Part shown: one piece after another, positions 20,619-29,436 of the stretch | How the letters are laid out: the number at the start of each line of letters is the position of its first letter | Numbering within the stretch: position 1 is the first letter of the stretch | NCBI RefSeq assembly: GCF_025060895.1 | Contig: NZ_JANZKV010000063.1 | Coordinates: forward strand, 1 to 64,000 | DNA: 64,000 nucleotides | Origin: Stieleria sedimenti | GTDB taxonomy: Bacteria; Planctomycetota; Planctomycetia; Pirellulales; Pirellulaceae | Direction of reading: 5' to 3' | Translations under genes and position numbers: made by a program | The notes under the pieces: model-generated | Databases searched by the model: none | Told to the model about the DNA's origin: nothing | What the model saw: only the letters and a program-made list of their open reading frames with translations

Positions 20619-22751
20619 ATGGGGCATTCGAATCGACTCTCCGTCATCGTTCCCACCCACGGTCGTGTGGATCTGTTTGCCAAGACGCTCGCCTCGATCG
20701 AGGCTCAAACCTGTGACGACTTTGAGTTGATCGTCACCGACGACTCGGCGAAACCGGAGGACCAGCAGGCGATCGAAGCTGCCGTCGGTCAGTACCGCGA
20801 GTCGACCGGCCGCACCGCCGAGTACGTCTTCACCTCACCGCGTCTCGGCCAGGCCGCCAACACCAATCAGGGAATGTTCGCCGCCACCCGCTCGGTGCTG
20901 CGAATTCTGCACAGCGATGACTTGGTGCGGCCGGGATGTTTTCAGTGGGAAATCGACCAATTTGAACGGTTTCCCGAGATCAGTCTGTTGTTCCAGGACT
21001 GTCTGCCGTTCCACGAGGAAGACGAGATCCGCTGGATCGAATCGCCCACCCTGCGACTGGTCGAACCGGCCGACTACTTTCGCCAATTCCTCTCGATCGG
21101 CACGGCGTTGCCCTCCGGGATGCTGTTCACCAAGGAGGCATTCGACAGCGTCGGCGGGATGCGTGAAGACTGGAGTTTCCTGTGCGATTGGGAATTCTTT
21201 GCCAATCTGCTGCTGCGATCCGTCCGACAACGCGAATTCGCCGGCTACGTCACCGCCGGAAATTACGCGTGGCGATTGCACGACGATTCGACGACGACGA
21301 CGAAATGGCGCCAGCACTACAGCGAACACGCCGATTTGATGAAACAGTGGCGGGAATCGTTAAATGAAAAAGACGTCGACCTGTTCGTCAGCAAAGCCGA
21401 TTTCGAGAACTTCCTGTTGCGCGGCGACTTGTATCGAAACAAACGACTGATTCAAGATGTGTCCCAGATCTCCAGTGCAGACTTTCGGGCGTCGCTGCCC
21501 TGGTTCCGCTCCAATCTCACTGCGTCGCTGCAACGCAAAATCCTTCGCAAGGCCGCTCCCAAGGTCTTGAAGCGACAGATCCGGGCGACTCTGGGCACCA
21601 CCAAACTCAAAACGGGCAGCACGTCAAACCCGTCGTCATCGACCGAGCCGGACGTGATCACCGGCGACTGGATTCCGGATCTCGTCATCACCGCACTGCA
21701 CGGCGAACCCGATGCCGCCCCCTGCCGGACCAACATCGTGGTCCCCTACGACAATTCAATCAACCTTTGGCCGATGCGGCAAACCATTGCCGACGCCAAA
21801 AAAATTCGGATCACTAATCCCAACCTGAACCGTTTCTATCTGCTGACGGTTTCGGAGTGCCTGAAGTACATCCAGCCCGACGCCGAAATCGAATTCGTAT
21901 TTCACGACAACCAGCACTTGACTTGGTTCGGACTAAAAGCCGTCATCAACCAGGTCGCCGCCGATCGATTCGAATTGACCTACCAAAGCCAGAACCCGCG
22001 CGAAGGCACGGAGAAGGGTTATTCCAAATGGAGTCTCCGCTATCGCTGTCTGCGAGCAGACGCCCCCTGGCATACCGAACCGATGACGGGCTTGACGATC
22101 GGCGTGTTGACGCTCGGCGATCGGATGGAAGAGCTGAACGATTTGATCGACACCGCGCGGAGGCATTGTGATGTTCCCTACGAAATCGTGTTGATCGCGC
22201 CCCACAAGATCGAAGCCTTTGACGGGCACGATGACGTGCGGCAAATCCAGTTCAGCGAGCGCGACGACTTGGGCTGGATCACACGCAAGAAGAATTTGAT
22301 CTGCCAAGACGCCGCGTACAGCGACATTGTCGTCTGTCACGACCGCTTCGCCTTCACCGAGTCGTTCTTCGCCGCCTTCCGCAGCTGGGGCTGGGCCTAT
22401 GGCATCGCCGCGGTTCGTCTGCAATTGCCCGACGGCAAACGCGCCCTCGATTGGGGTGTCGTCCGGGGCGACAACCATAGCTGGTGCCAGGGCGGATTGC
22501 TGAACTACCGTGATTACTCGCGATTCAGCTATGTCCCCGGTGGCGTGACGTTGATCCGCAAATCGTTCTGGCAACAGTTCCCCTGGTGCGAAGACCTGTA
22601 CTGGAATGAACACGAAGACGTCGAATTGTGTCGACGCATTCAACGCAGCGGCGTTAGGATCAGCTTTTTCCCCGGCTTGATGATCACCTCGCGCGATCGC
22701 TGGGTTGACGAAAATCCGCTGATCGATTTCTCCGATCAAGACGATCTTTGA
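20619..22751 (+). CDS. Two-domain glycosyltransferase (GT2 plus second GT-A-like domain)
   Basis: The 710-residue cytoplasmic protein begins with a family 2 glycosyltransferase domain: RLSVIVPTHGR, FELIVTDDSAK and ILHSDDLVRPG (nucleotide-binding and DXD-like acidic motifs) within about residues 1-230. A linker follows, then from about residue 490 a second GT-A-like domain with VCHDRFAF, FSYVPGGVTLIRK and WNEHEDVELCRRI, as in the acceptor-side end of GT2 enzymes. It probably adds two sugars or one sugar with a distinct second step. GAAGGA lies about eight bases before the ATG. It is alone on the plus strand and converges with the methyltransferase gene, only 9 nt apart. The glycan made is unknown. 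Confidence 0.85.
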   Translation: MGHSNRLSVIVPTHGRVDLFAKTLASIEAQTCDDFELIVTDDSAKPEDQQAIEAAVGQYRESTGRTAEYVFTSPRLGQAANTNQGMFAATRSVLRILHSDDLVRPGCFQWEIDQFERFPEISLLFQDCLPFHEEDEIRWIESPTLRLVEPADYFRQFLSIGTALPSGMLFTKEAFDSVGGMREDWSFLCDWEFFANLLLRSVRQREFAGYVTAGNYAWRLHDDSTTTTKWRQHYSEHADLMKQWRESLNEKDVDLFVSKADFENFLLRGDLYRNKRLIQDVSQISSADFRASLPWFRSNLTASLQRKILRKAAPKVLKRQIRATLGTTKLKTGSTSNPSSSTEPDVITGDWIPDLVITALHGEPDAAPCRTNIVVPYDNSINLWPMRQTIADAKKIRITNPNLNRFYLLTVSECLKYIQPDAEIEFVFHDNQHLTWFGLKAVINQVAADRFELTYQSQNPREGTEKGYSKWSLRYRCLRADAPWHTEPMTGLTIGVLTLGDRMEELNDLIDTARRHCDVPYEIVLIAPHKIEAFDGHDDVRQIQFSERDDLGWITRKKNLICQDAAYSDIVVCHDRFAFTESFFAAFRSWGWAYGIAAVRLQLPDGKRALDWGVVRGDNHSWCQGGLLNYRDYSRFSYVPGGVTLIRKSFWQQFPWCEDLYWNEHEDVELCRRIQRSGVRISFFPGLMITSRDRWVDENPLIDFSDQDDL

Positions 22752-22760
22752 ACGCCACCG

Positions 22761-23876
22761 CTAAACCGCTTGCCGCACGGTCATCTCACGGCAGGTTTGC
22801 AGTGTCGCGGGATCGATCCCTTTGGCCACGGCAACGATTCGGTTGCGGGTGTGGATCGAGAACGGCTTGATCCCGGTCGCTTGGGCTGCAAAGTGCACCG
22901 CTTTGGCCACCGCTTCGCCTTGCGTGTCGTGAAACATCATCAGAAATCGTTCGGGGTGCAAATAGGGCAGCACCGATTTCACGTCCAGGACCGGTTGCTC
23001 GCCGAAGTGGCCTCCGTCGATAAACGCGAAATCCAACGTGCGATCTCCCAACAGCTCCGGAACGCCTTCGGGGCTGCAAGCGATTTCGTAGTCGACGACG
23101 GATTCGATGTTCAGCGTCGCCGCACCTTCCAACGCGAACTGCAAGCCGCGGGGAAGCTGGTCATACTGTTTGTCTCGGTGCAATTGGCGCAGCTTTTCGA
23201 CGTGTTCCTGCGCGGTCGCATGATCGTAAATGTAGTGTTCCATTTCTTCTTCGATGTAGGCGTCGGCACTGATCAAGTGGCCGCCGGTCTTTTCGAATGC
23301 CGTGGCAAGGAAGAAGCTGCTGAACCCGAACGCCGTCGCGATTTCGTACCCGCTTTTTAATTCATTCGCCGCGACCAGGTAGTGCATCATCATCCCCTCT
23401 TCGAACGTCAACGAATAGGGGAATTTCCGATCGGGCAACTTGTACATCCAATCCAACTCGTCGAAGGCGATCTGGTGCGGAAAGAGCACCGGCCCGAGTT
23501 TGTCGGTGATCGGAACCAATCGTGGACGCAGTTCCTCGGCCAGCTTCACGCGGATCGGATGCCAGGTGGGCAAGACGGCCAGGTTCTGAGCTTCGCCTCG
23601 CAGGTCCGCGACTTCTTTTTGGCACTGAGCCAGACGTTCTTGAAACGCCCCCAACTCCTGCTGTAGACGCTCGGAAATGGGGGCCGTCTCGCTCCGCTCG
23701 GGCAAGGCTGCCGCATCGCGCTCCAGTTCACTCCGCAACTGCTGAAGTTGCTGTTCGGTCGATTCTTGGTGCTGCGTCATCCGGGTCTTCAGCCGCCTGC
23801 TGCGGCGCAGGTTTCCGATGGCCAATCCCAGCGCGAGAAAAGCCACGACCGTTGCGATAGTGAGGGTGGAGAGCAT
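22761..23876 (-). CDS. Membrane-anchored class I SAM-dependent methyltransferase
   Basis: From ATG 23876 the product is 371 residues. The N-terminus is one membrane helix (TIATVVAFLALGLAIG), then a coiled coil rich in Gln, Glu and Leu to about residue 100, then a methyltransferase domain with GYEIATAFGFSSFFLATAF (SAM-binding loop), HLISADAYI and LDFAFIDGGH. This matches the Methyltransf_24 pattern. The membrane anchor plus coiled coil suggests a scaffolded enzyme acting on lipid-linked or nascent glycan, which is inference. A TTG 16 codons upstream could also start translation but would place charged residues before the anchor. It lies in the same direction as the WavE-like gene, 211 nt downstream of it. 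Confidence 0.8.
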   Translation of the reverse strand: MLSTLTIATVVAFLALGLAIGNLRRSRRLKTRMTQHQESTEQQLQQLRSELERDAAALPERSETAPISERLQQELGAFQERLAQCQKEVADLRGEAQNLAVLPTWHPIRVKLAEELRPRLVPITDKLGPVLFPHQIAFDELDWMYKLPDRKFPYSLTFEEGMMMHYLVAANELKSGYEIATAFGFSSFFLATAFEKTGGHLISADAYIEEEMEHYIYDHATAQEHVEKLRQLHRDKQYDQLPRGLQFALEGAATLNIESVVDYEIACSPEGVPELLGDRTLDFAFIDGGHFGEQPVLDVKSVLPYLHPERFLMMFHDTQGEAVAKAVHFAAQATGIKPFSIHTRNRIVAVAKGIDPATLQTCREMTVRQAV

Positions 23877-24087
23877 GGGGACTGAGGCGGCGACGGGAGA
23901 GCGTTGAAGTAGAACGCGTGGCAAGCGGGATGGGCATCAAGCTAACGGGCCTTGCGTGTCTGCCGCAACGTCACTTCCCGCGGCGGCTGACGCCTGCATC
24001 GTCTTGCCAGGCCGATCCCCGAGAACGAAGCGGTGACGCGCGAACCGACCACCGCCAGAGACCACCGCCACCGGACACGCGAAACCG

Positions 24088-25182
24088 CTACGCCGCTGCG
24101 GTCTCGTCGTGGAGACTGGTCAGTGCGTCGTGAACCCGTTGGCGACGCAATTGATCCAGCGTGACCGACGGCTCGACGCGGCGGGCGTACAATTGCATCC
24201 ATTGGGCGAAATGACACAGGGCCATGTTGCCGTTGTCCCACACCATGCTCAACCGTTGGTCGACGTTGTAGTTGTACTTGGGCCAAAACAGATCGATCAT
24301 GTCGCGATCGATGACGAGAAAGCGATCCGCCAACATTTCCCACCAGGCGTGCAGATCGTCGACGGCTTTCGCCCCCGTTCGCTGCAGATAGCTGCGACAC
24401 AGTACGATTTCTGGGGTCGCCTGCTGCAGCATTTCGTCAAACTCGTCGCACACCCGAAACGTCATTTCGGGGCCACACAAGTCAGGCGACCAGTAGGACA
24501 ACAGATCGTCGGTCGTGCCGAACATCAACAGATCGGCCGGATGGCAGGGGACGTACAATCGAGTGGCAAAATCCAGCACCATCAATCGCTTCTGCTGGCC
24601 GCTGGCCGCGTCGACGGGAAACTGGTTCAACAAGTCGCGGCAAAACTGGTCGGCTTCGGCCAGATGAATCCGGGTATCGGCGCGGGTCTTCATGGCGTAT
24701 CGACAACCCAACCGTTGGGCCTCCTGCAACCCACGCCGCGTCGACACGATTTGTAGATTCAAATTGTGCGGTCCCGGATGCTGTGGTTTTTCACTCGTCA
24801 CCACGGTGACCCCCAGCGATTCAATCTGCTCGCGTTGCTCCGGCGCGACATCGTTCCAAGTGGACAGGATCAACCGCGAATGCGGCATCGTCTGGCGATA
24901 CAACTGCAGCGTCTGAATCGTCAGTTCGTCGCGTGGGACGACGGGCCCCTGAACGACCACCGCGATCGACTCGTCGGCGTCCTGGCCTGACGCAGCTGGG
25001 GTCAAGACCACCGTGCTGGCCGCGGCCTGTTTGGGATAATCACGAAAAACGCGCCACCAACCGCCGTCCAGATCCGCCTCTCGGGAGAGGCGTTCGATCA
25101 ACCGGCGATAGCGTCGAAGCCGCTCCGACGGTTCGCGGGAGACGAGGTTGACGAACCAGCAAATCCATTCCCATTTCCACAT
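24088..25182 (-). CDS. WavE-like lipopolysaccharide/glycan synthesis protein
   Basis: The 364-residue product has the pattern of the WavE family, first described from the Vibrio cholerae LPS core locus: an N-terminal strand IAVVVQGPVV, then SRLILSTWN, then GCRYAMKTRADTRI (an Arg-Ala-Asp acidic motif as in glycosyltransferases), and a conserved C-terminal WWEMLADRFLVI. It is probably a cytoplasmic glycosyltransferase, though the family's biochemistry is little known. The Trp-rich N-terminus (MWKWEWICW) might associate with the membrane. It starts 45 nt after the nucleotidyltransferase stop, so cupin, nucleotidyltransferase and this gene are likely one operon. Confidence 0.8.
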   Translation of the reverse strand: MWKWEWICWFVNLVSREPSERLRRYRRLIERLSREADLDGGWWRVFRDYPKQAAASTVVLTPAASGQDADESIAVVVQGPVVPRDELTIQTLQLYRQTMPHSRLILSTWNDVAPEQREQIESLGVTVVTSEKPQHPGPHNLNLQIVSTRRGLQEAQRLGCRYAMKTRADTRIHLAEADQFCRDLLNQFPVDAASGQQKRLMVLDFATRLYVPCHPADLLMFGTTDDLLSYWSPDLCGPEMTFRVCDEFDEMLQQATPEIVLCRSYLQRTGAKAVDDLHAWWEMLADRFLVIDRDMIDLFWPKYNYNVDQRLSMVWDNGNMALCHFAQWMQLYARRVEPSVTLDQLRRQRVHDALTSLHDETAAA

Positions 25183-25227
25183 CGTGATACTCGTGACCGA
25201 TGAACAGTGTGCAGCTTGGGGCGTCCC

Positions 25228-26019
25228 TCAGGCCGCTTCGCGGCCGCGTATGCAATGCGTCTTCTCTGCGGCAGCCTGGATTCGTGACTCGAATCCGCGA
25301 CGCACGAATTGCTCCAGGTCCTCGGGGGTCCCCAGTCCGTGCATCACGTCCCCGGCATCACCGATCGATACCGTTTCCACATGTTGTCCGCCGCGGATCA
25401 ATCGGGAATAGACCGGAGCGACGTAGAATTCATTCTTGGATCGATCGTTTTCGCGGATCATGTCTTTGGCCGCTGAGACGAAATCCGCACCGTGGGCAAA
25501 GTTGTAGATCCCCACGGTGGCCTCGCTGGACACCACCTCTTTCTCGATCACGCCGACGATCTCACCCCGGTCATCGCGTCGGACGTAAGACCACTTCGGC
25601 GAATCATCAGTCATGGTCATCAAGAACGCATCGATGCCGCGTTGCATACCGACGTTCAAGTAGTCGTCGATGGACGCATCGATCCATTGATCACAGTTGG
25701 CGATCATCAGGGGCGACTGGTTGTCGATGCCGTCACTGGCCAACAGCACGGTGCAAGCGGCGCCCGCGGTGACCCGGTCGAGCGTGCGGATTTCACACCC
25801 CGGCGCGGCGTCGCGCAAGATCGACTCCAGCGGATAATCGCTGATGTGCGAGGACTGGCACAGAAAGAAAAATTTATGGTCGCAGGCCGGCCGCAGGTTA
25901 TCAATCACGGTGCGAATCATCGGCACACCATGAACGGGGATCAAGGGCTTGGGATCTTGATAGCCGGCTTGTTGAAACCGTGAACCATGCCCCGCCATCG
26001 GGATCACAATATTAAGCAT
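25228..26019 (-). CDS. Sugar/polyol-phosphate nucleotidyltransferase
   Basis: From ATG 26019 (AGGAGG at 26024-26033, a strong ribosome binding site) the product is 263 residues. The N-terminus MLNIVIPMAGHGSRF then KPLIPVHGVPMI is the nucleotidyltransferase signature, with GxGxRF for the nucleotide and PKPLIPV for phosphate. LMIANCDQWID holds the metal-binding Asp. Such enzymes activate a sugar or polyol phosphate with CTP, UTP or GTP. The substrate cannot be told by eye. It overlaps the cupin gene by 8 nt. Together with the GDPD-like and HAD genes at 28.7-30.1 kb it may form a cassette making an unusual glycan substituent. Confidence 0.85.
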   Translation of the reverse strand: MLNIVIPMAGHGSRFQQAGYQDPKPLIPVHGVPMIRTVIDNLRPACDHKFFFLCQSSHISDYPLESILRDAAPGCEIRTLDRVTAGAACTVLLASDGIDNQSPLMIANCDQWIDASIDDYLNVGMQRGIDAFLMTMTDDSPKWSYVRRDDRGEIVGVIEKEVVSSEATVGIYNFAHGADFVSAAKDMIRENDRSKNEFYVAPVYSRLIRGGQHVETVSIGDAGDVMHGLGTPEDLEQFVRRGFESRIQAAAEKTHCIRGREAA

Positions 26020-26398
26020 CCGGAGACCTCCTTGAATCGTCCGCATCAATAAACTTGTCGTTAGGTACGCTCGGTGTTTTGAGCACCACGGTCGTGGTGG
26101 GCTCCAAAGCCTCGAAATCGGTCGACTGACCGGGGTCGATCTGAACGATGTCGCCGGAAACATACTCTCGGCCGTTCATTCGCACGCGTCCCGACGCGAT
26201 CACCGTGTACTCGGTCGCGACGGCGTGATAGTGGCTTGGTTCGTGGTCACCCGCACGATAAATCTTAATCGCGACTTCAACGTCGTCGTTGGCAATCAAA
26301 GCGGGTTGAAAGTGCCCGACCAACCATCCGCCGACAAAGTCTTGTAATTGGTGTTTGGTCACGTCCGTGGTCGCTTCGCAGCTTGCGGGGTCTGCCAT
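26012..26398 (-). CDS. Cupin-domain protein
   Basis: From ATG 26398 the product is 128 residues. It is a single beta-barrel cupin with HEPSHYHAVATEYTVIASGRVRMNG, where HYH and E are the usual metal ligands, and a second motif around VQIDPGQSTDFEAL. A longer frame with TTG at 26422 exists; the ATG is preferred. The end overlaps the nucleotidyltransferase start by 8 nt, so translation is coupled. It may be a sugar epimerase/isomerase-like or sensing protein of the same pathway. No particular reaction can be assigned. Confidence 0.8.
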   Translation of the reverse strand: MADPASCEATTDVTKHQLQDFVGGWLVGHFQPALIANDDVEVAIKIYRAGDHEPSHYHAVATEYTVIASGRVRMNGREYVSGDIVQIDPGQSTDFEALEPTTTVVLKTPSVPNDKFIDADDSRRSPDA

Positions 26399-26556
26399 GC
26401 CTGTCTCGTCTCGGTGGGTCAATGTGGTGCAACGGCGAGTCGATCGCCTTTGGCCTCATGGCGTGCGGTATATCCGATCCGCCGCGCCGGCGGCAAGGTT
26501 GATCGTAAAGTGGCGAATGCTGTGTCAGCGTTAAATGTTCGGGTTGCGTTTGTCGA

Positions 26557-26634
26557 GCGGAAAAGGGGTCAGGTACCCAAAACCAAATGGCCCGAGGGGT
26601 GCTTCGCATTTTTGGTACCTGACCCCTTTTCCGC
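26557..26634. repeat. Perfect 21-bp inverted repeat, GGGGTCAGGTACC element
   Basis: The left arm 26557-26577 (GCGGAAAAGGGGTCAGGTACC) is perfectly complementary to the right arm 26614-26634, with a 36-nt spacer; A/T-rich sequence next to each arm extends the pairing with one mismatch. It sits between the ABC exporter stop (26665) and the cupin start (26398). The AAAAGGGGTCAGGT type resembles REPIN-like elements; a half copy is at 20495-20514. It may terminate the ABC gene's transcript. Confidence 0.85.
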
Positions 26635-26664
26635 GGCACTCAAGGTTTAAAAGTTGACGCACCA

Positions 26665-28620
26665 CTACGCCGCCGCACGCTCCGATCGTGGGTCGGCGGC
26701 CGCCTTGGGACCAGGTTCCACCGAAATCTGCTGGCCTTCGAAACGCAGCACGATGTCGGCGATGTCCAACATGCCTTGGCGGTGAGTCACGAAAAACACC
26801 GTGCGATGCTGGCACTGATCCCGAATGGTGTCAAAAATCAGACGCTCGCTCTCGACATCGATTTGGCTGGTCGCTTCATCGAGAATCAGAATATCGGGAT
26901 CTCGGATCAAGGCTCGCGCCAGGGCGATACGCTGGCGTTGGCCCCCGCTGAGTCGGTGACCGTCCTGGCCGATGACGGTCTCGTAGCGATGGGGAAGCTC
27001 GTTTTCGATAAACGATTCCGCGTGGGCCGCCTTGGCCGCTGCCAGGATCTGCTCCCGCGTCGCCCCGGCCATCCCGTAGCCGATGTTGTAATACAGGTCT
27101 TCGTTGAACAGTTCGGTGTTTTGCGTCACCAACGCAATTCGGCTCCGCAAATCCTTCAATTTCATCTGTCGAATGTCGGTGTCGTCGAGACACACGCGAC
27201 CGGCCTGCGGATCGTAGAACCGACAGAGCAGATTGATCATCGACGATTTCCCCGATCCGTTGGCCCCCACGACGGCCACGGTACTGCCGTGCGGAATCTC
27301 CAGCGACACGTCACACAAAATCGGATTGCCCTCTTCGTAGGCGAAATGAATCCCTTCCAGTCTGAGGCTGCGGTGCGGCCGCGACGCGGTCACGGCGTCG
27401 TCCGCCTCGGCGATTCGGCTGGACTGGTCCAACATCGGATACAACAAATTGGCCGCGACGGCTCCGGTATTGATGCCGTCGATCACCGAAGCGAGCTTTC
27501 GCACCGGATCGCTGGCCCCGACCAACATGCCAAAAAAGACGATCATCGACGCCGGGCCGAGCGGCTGGCTGGTGATCTGGATTCCAAAAATATCGGTCGC
27601 ACGATTCATCACCAAGTAAGACCCGGCGACGATCGCCGTGCTCATCATTCCCAGTGCTAGCAATTCTGTGAGCGGACGGTTCAACGCGTTGAAGCTGACG
27701 ATTCGCATCGTGAATCGCTGCATATCCAGGGTCGCCTTGTCAAACCGCTCCTGTTCGTGATCTTCGCGGCAATAGGCTTGGACGGTTTTAATGTTATTGA
27801 GCGATTCGAGCATGACGTGATGAAGCCCCATCGCCCGTTCCAGCAGGCTTTGGCAGACGCGTTTGAGCGATCGGCTGACCACGTACAGCAACCCGAACAC
27901 GAGGGGAACGACCAGCAGGGTCAACAACAGCAAGCGGGGACAGATGATCGCCGCCCCGATCAAACAGGACGCCAATTTCAGTGGCTCACGCACCGCACCG
28001 CCGTAAACACTGGTGATGCCATTTGACAGCATATTGGTCGTGTAAGTGATGTGCGCGACAAAACCGCTGCTGGTGTAGCCGGCGAAGCTGGCTTGGTCCA
28101 GCCTCAGCGCCTTGGAGAAGATTTTGGTTTGAATCCGCCGCGTGATACGGGCAGCGATGAGGGCCACGATGGCGGTGTTGGCAAACTGGAAGACGTGCTT
28201 CAGCGCGGTGCACAATAAGACGCCCAGCATGACGTACAAGACGGTCTGGAATGGATCCTGGGGCAGATACTTTTGGACATAGGGTTGGATTTTCAGGGAG
28301 GAATCGAGGCCTGCTTGTTCGGCATTTTTGCGTGATTGCAACAGTTCCAGCTGAATCGCCGGGTCGACGCCGGGTGCGGGATTGTTGCGGACGTCGATCA
28401 TTTCGCGTTCGATGGCCGCGATCCGCAGCTTGCTCTCGGCGATCTCGCCTTCGACCCAATCTTGCAGCGATTCGCCGACCATCGTGACTTTGATGACCGG
28501 GAAGAGCGCGCCGATATTCAATCCCCAGATCGCGCCATTGCCGACCGCGCAGAGGGTTGCGACAAGTAACAGAGGCCAGAAACCGAAGGCATCGGCAAGT
28601 GCTCGACCAAAATTCTTCAT
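26665..28620 (-). CDS. MsbA-like ABC exporter (permease fused to ATPase)
   Basis: From ATG 28620 the product is 651 residues. An N-terminal six-helix permease half is followed by an ATPase half with Walker A VVGANGSGKSS (about residue 450), ABC signature LSGGQRQRIALARAL (about 558) and Walker B ILILDEATSQID. The D-loop and switch His (FFVTHRQG) are present, so it should be active as a homodimer. An insertion of about 100 residues between the first two helices (with EREMIDVRNN and SLKIQPYVQKYL) is larger than in MsbA and would lie outside the membrane. A lipid-linked sugar or lipopolysaccharide is the likely substrate, given the neighbours. The longer frame from 28719 lacks a start context. 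Confidence 0.85.
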   Translation of the reverse strand: MKNFGRALADAFGFWPLLLVATLCAVGNGAIWGLNIGALFPVIKVTMVGESLQDWVEGEIAESKLRIAAIEREMIDVRNNPAPGVDPAIQLELLQSRKNAEQAGLDSSLKIQPYVQKYLPQDPFQTVLYVMLGVLLCTALKHVFQFANTAIVALIAARITRRIQTKIFSKALRLDQASFAGYTSSGFVAHITYTTNMLSNGITSVYGGAVREPLKLASCLIGAAIICPRLLLLTLLVVPLVFGLLYVVSRSLKRVCQSLLERAMGLHHVMLESLNNIKTVQAYCREDHEQERFDKATLDMQRFTMRIVSFNALNRPLTELLALGMMSTAIVAGSYLVMNRATDIFGIQITSQPLGPASMIVFFGMLVGASDPVRKLASVIDGINTGAVAANLLYPMLDQSSRIAEADDAVTASRPHRSLRLEGIHFAYEEGNPILCDVSLEIPHGSTVAVVGANGSGKSSMINLLCRFYDPQAGRVCLDDTDIRQMKLKDLRSRIALVTQNTELFNEDLYYNIGYGMAGATREQILAAAKAAHAESFIENELPHRYETVIGQDGHRLSGGQRQRIALARALIRDPDILILDEATSQIDVESERLIFDTIRDQCQHRTVFFVTHRQGMLDIADIVLRFEGQQISVEPGPKAAADPRSERAAA

Positions 28621-28745
28621 CAGTGCTTCTTCTCGTTGTGCAATTGCAGCTAAAGACGCGTCGACACAGAATGTCGCCACATCGATCGAATCTGCCGCAC
28701 TTTTAGCGAAGATCACCACACGACTTCAATCGGAATGTTAGGACA

Positions 28746-29411
28746 ATGATTGAAATGGAGCGTCTTGCCCATCGCGGGCTCTGGAACGAAGCGTCCGAAA
28801 AGAACAGCCGGGTGGCGTTTGAGCGAGCGTTTGCCGCGGGATTCGGCGTCGAAACGGATCTCCGCGACCACGACGGCACGGTGGTGATCAGCCACGATCC
28901 GCCTGGCGGGGCGAGCGAACCGGAAATGAGTTTCGAAGATTTTCTAGCCCTGTATCGCCGGTGCGACGCTTCGGGAACCCTGGCATTGAACATCAAAGCG
29001 GACGGGTTATCCGCCAACGTGCATCAATTGTTGAAAAAATATCAGTTGGGCAGGTATTTCGTCTTCGACATGGCGATCCCAGATCTGTTGGCGTATTCAA
29101 AACTCGGCATGCGTTGCTTTTCGCGGCAAAGCGAGATTGAAATTCCGACGTTGTTGAAAAATTTTTCGCCATACTCACCGATCGAGGGGATCTGGCTAGA
29201 TTCGTTTTCGTCGATTTGGTATCCCACCGATCTCGTTCGCGAACACTTGGCGTCGGGACTGGACGTTTGTCTGGTTTCACCCGAGTTACACGGCCGAGAC
29301 CCACAGCCCTGGTGGGACGAATTACGAACGTTTCTTGAAACGACACCACCGGATAGAGACCCGCGACCAGGCAGGTTGATGTTGTGCACAGATTTTCCCA
29401 ACGAATTTTGA
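28746..29411 (+). CDS. GDPD-like phosphodiesterase
   Basis: The 221-residue protein has the signatures of the glycerophosphodiester phosphodiesterase fold: RLAHRGLWNE, GVETDLRDHDGTVVISHDP with the E-x-D and H catalytic pattern, LALNIKADG with the acidic partner, and CLVSPELHG near the end. No signal peptide is seen, so it acts in the cytoplasm. Members of this short subclass occur in surface-glycan loci, and here it precedes a HAD hydrolase and faces a nucleotidyltransferase. Its true substrate is unknown. It is divergent from the ABC exporter with 125 nt between. Confidence 0.8.
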   Translation: MIEMERLAHRGLWNEASEKNSRVAFERAFAAGFGVETDLRDHDGTVVISHDPPGGASEPEMSFEDFLALYRRCDASGTLALNIKADGLSANVHQLLKKYQLGRYFVFDMAIPDLLAYSKLGMRCFSRQSEIEIPTLLKNFSPYSPIEGIWLDSFSSIWYPTDLVREHLASGLDVCLVSPELHGRDPQPWWDELRTFLETTPPDRDPRPGRLMLCTDFPNEF

Positions 29412-29436
29412 TCGGCTGCCAGGGAGGGCAACGTAA

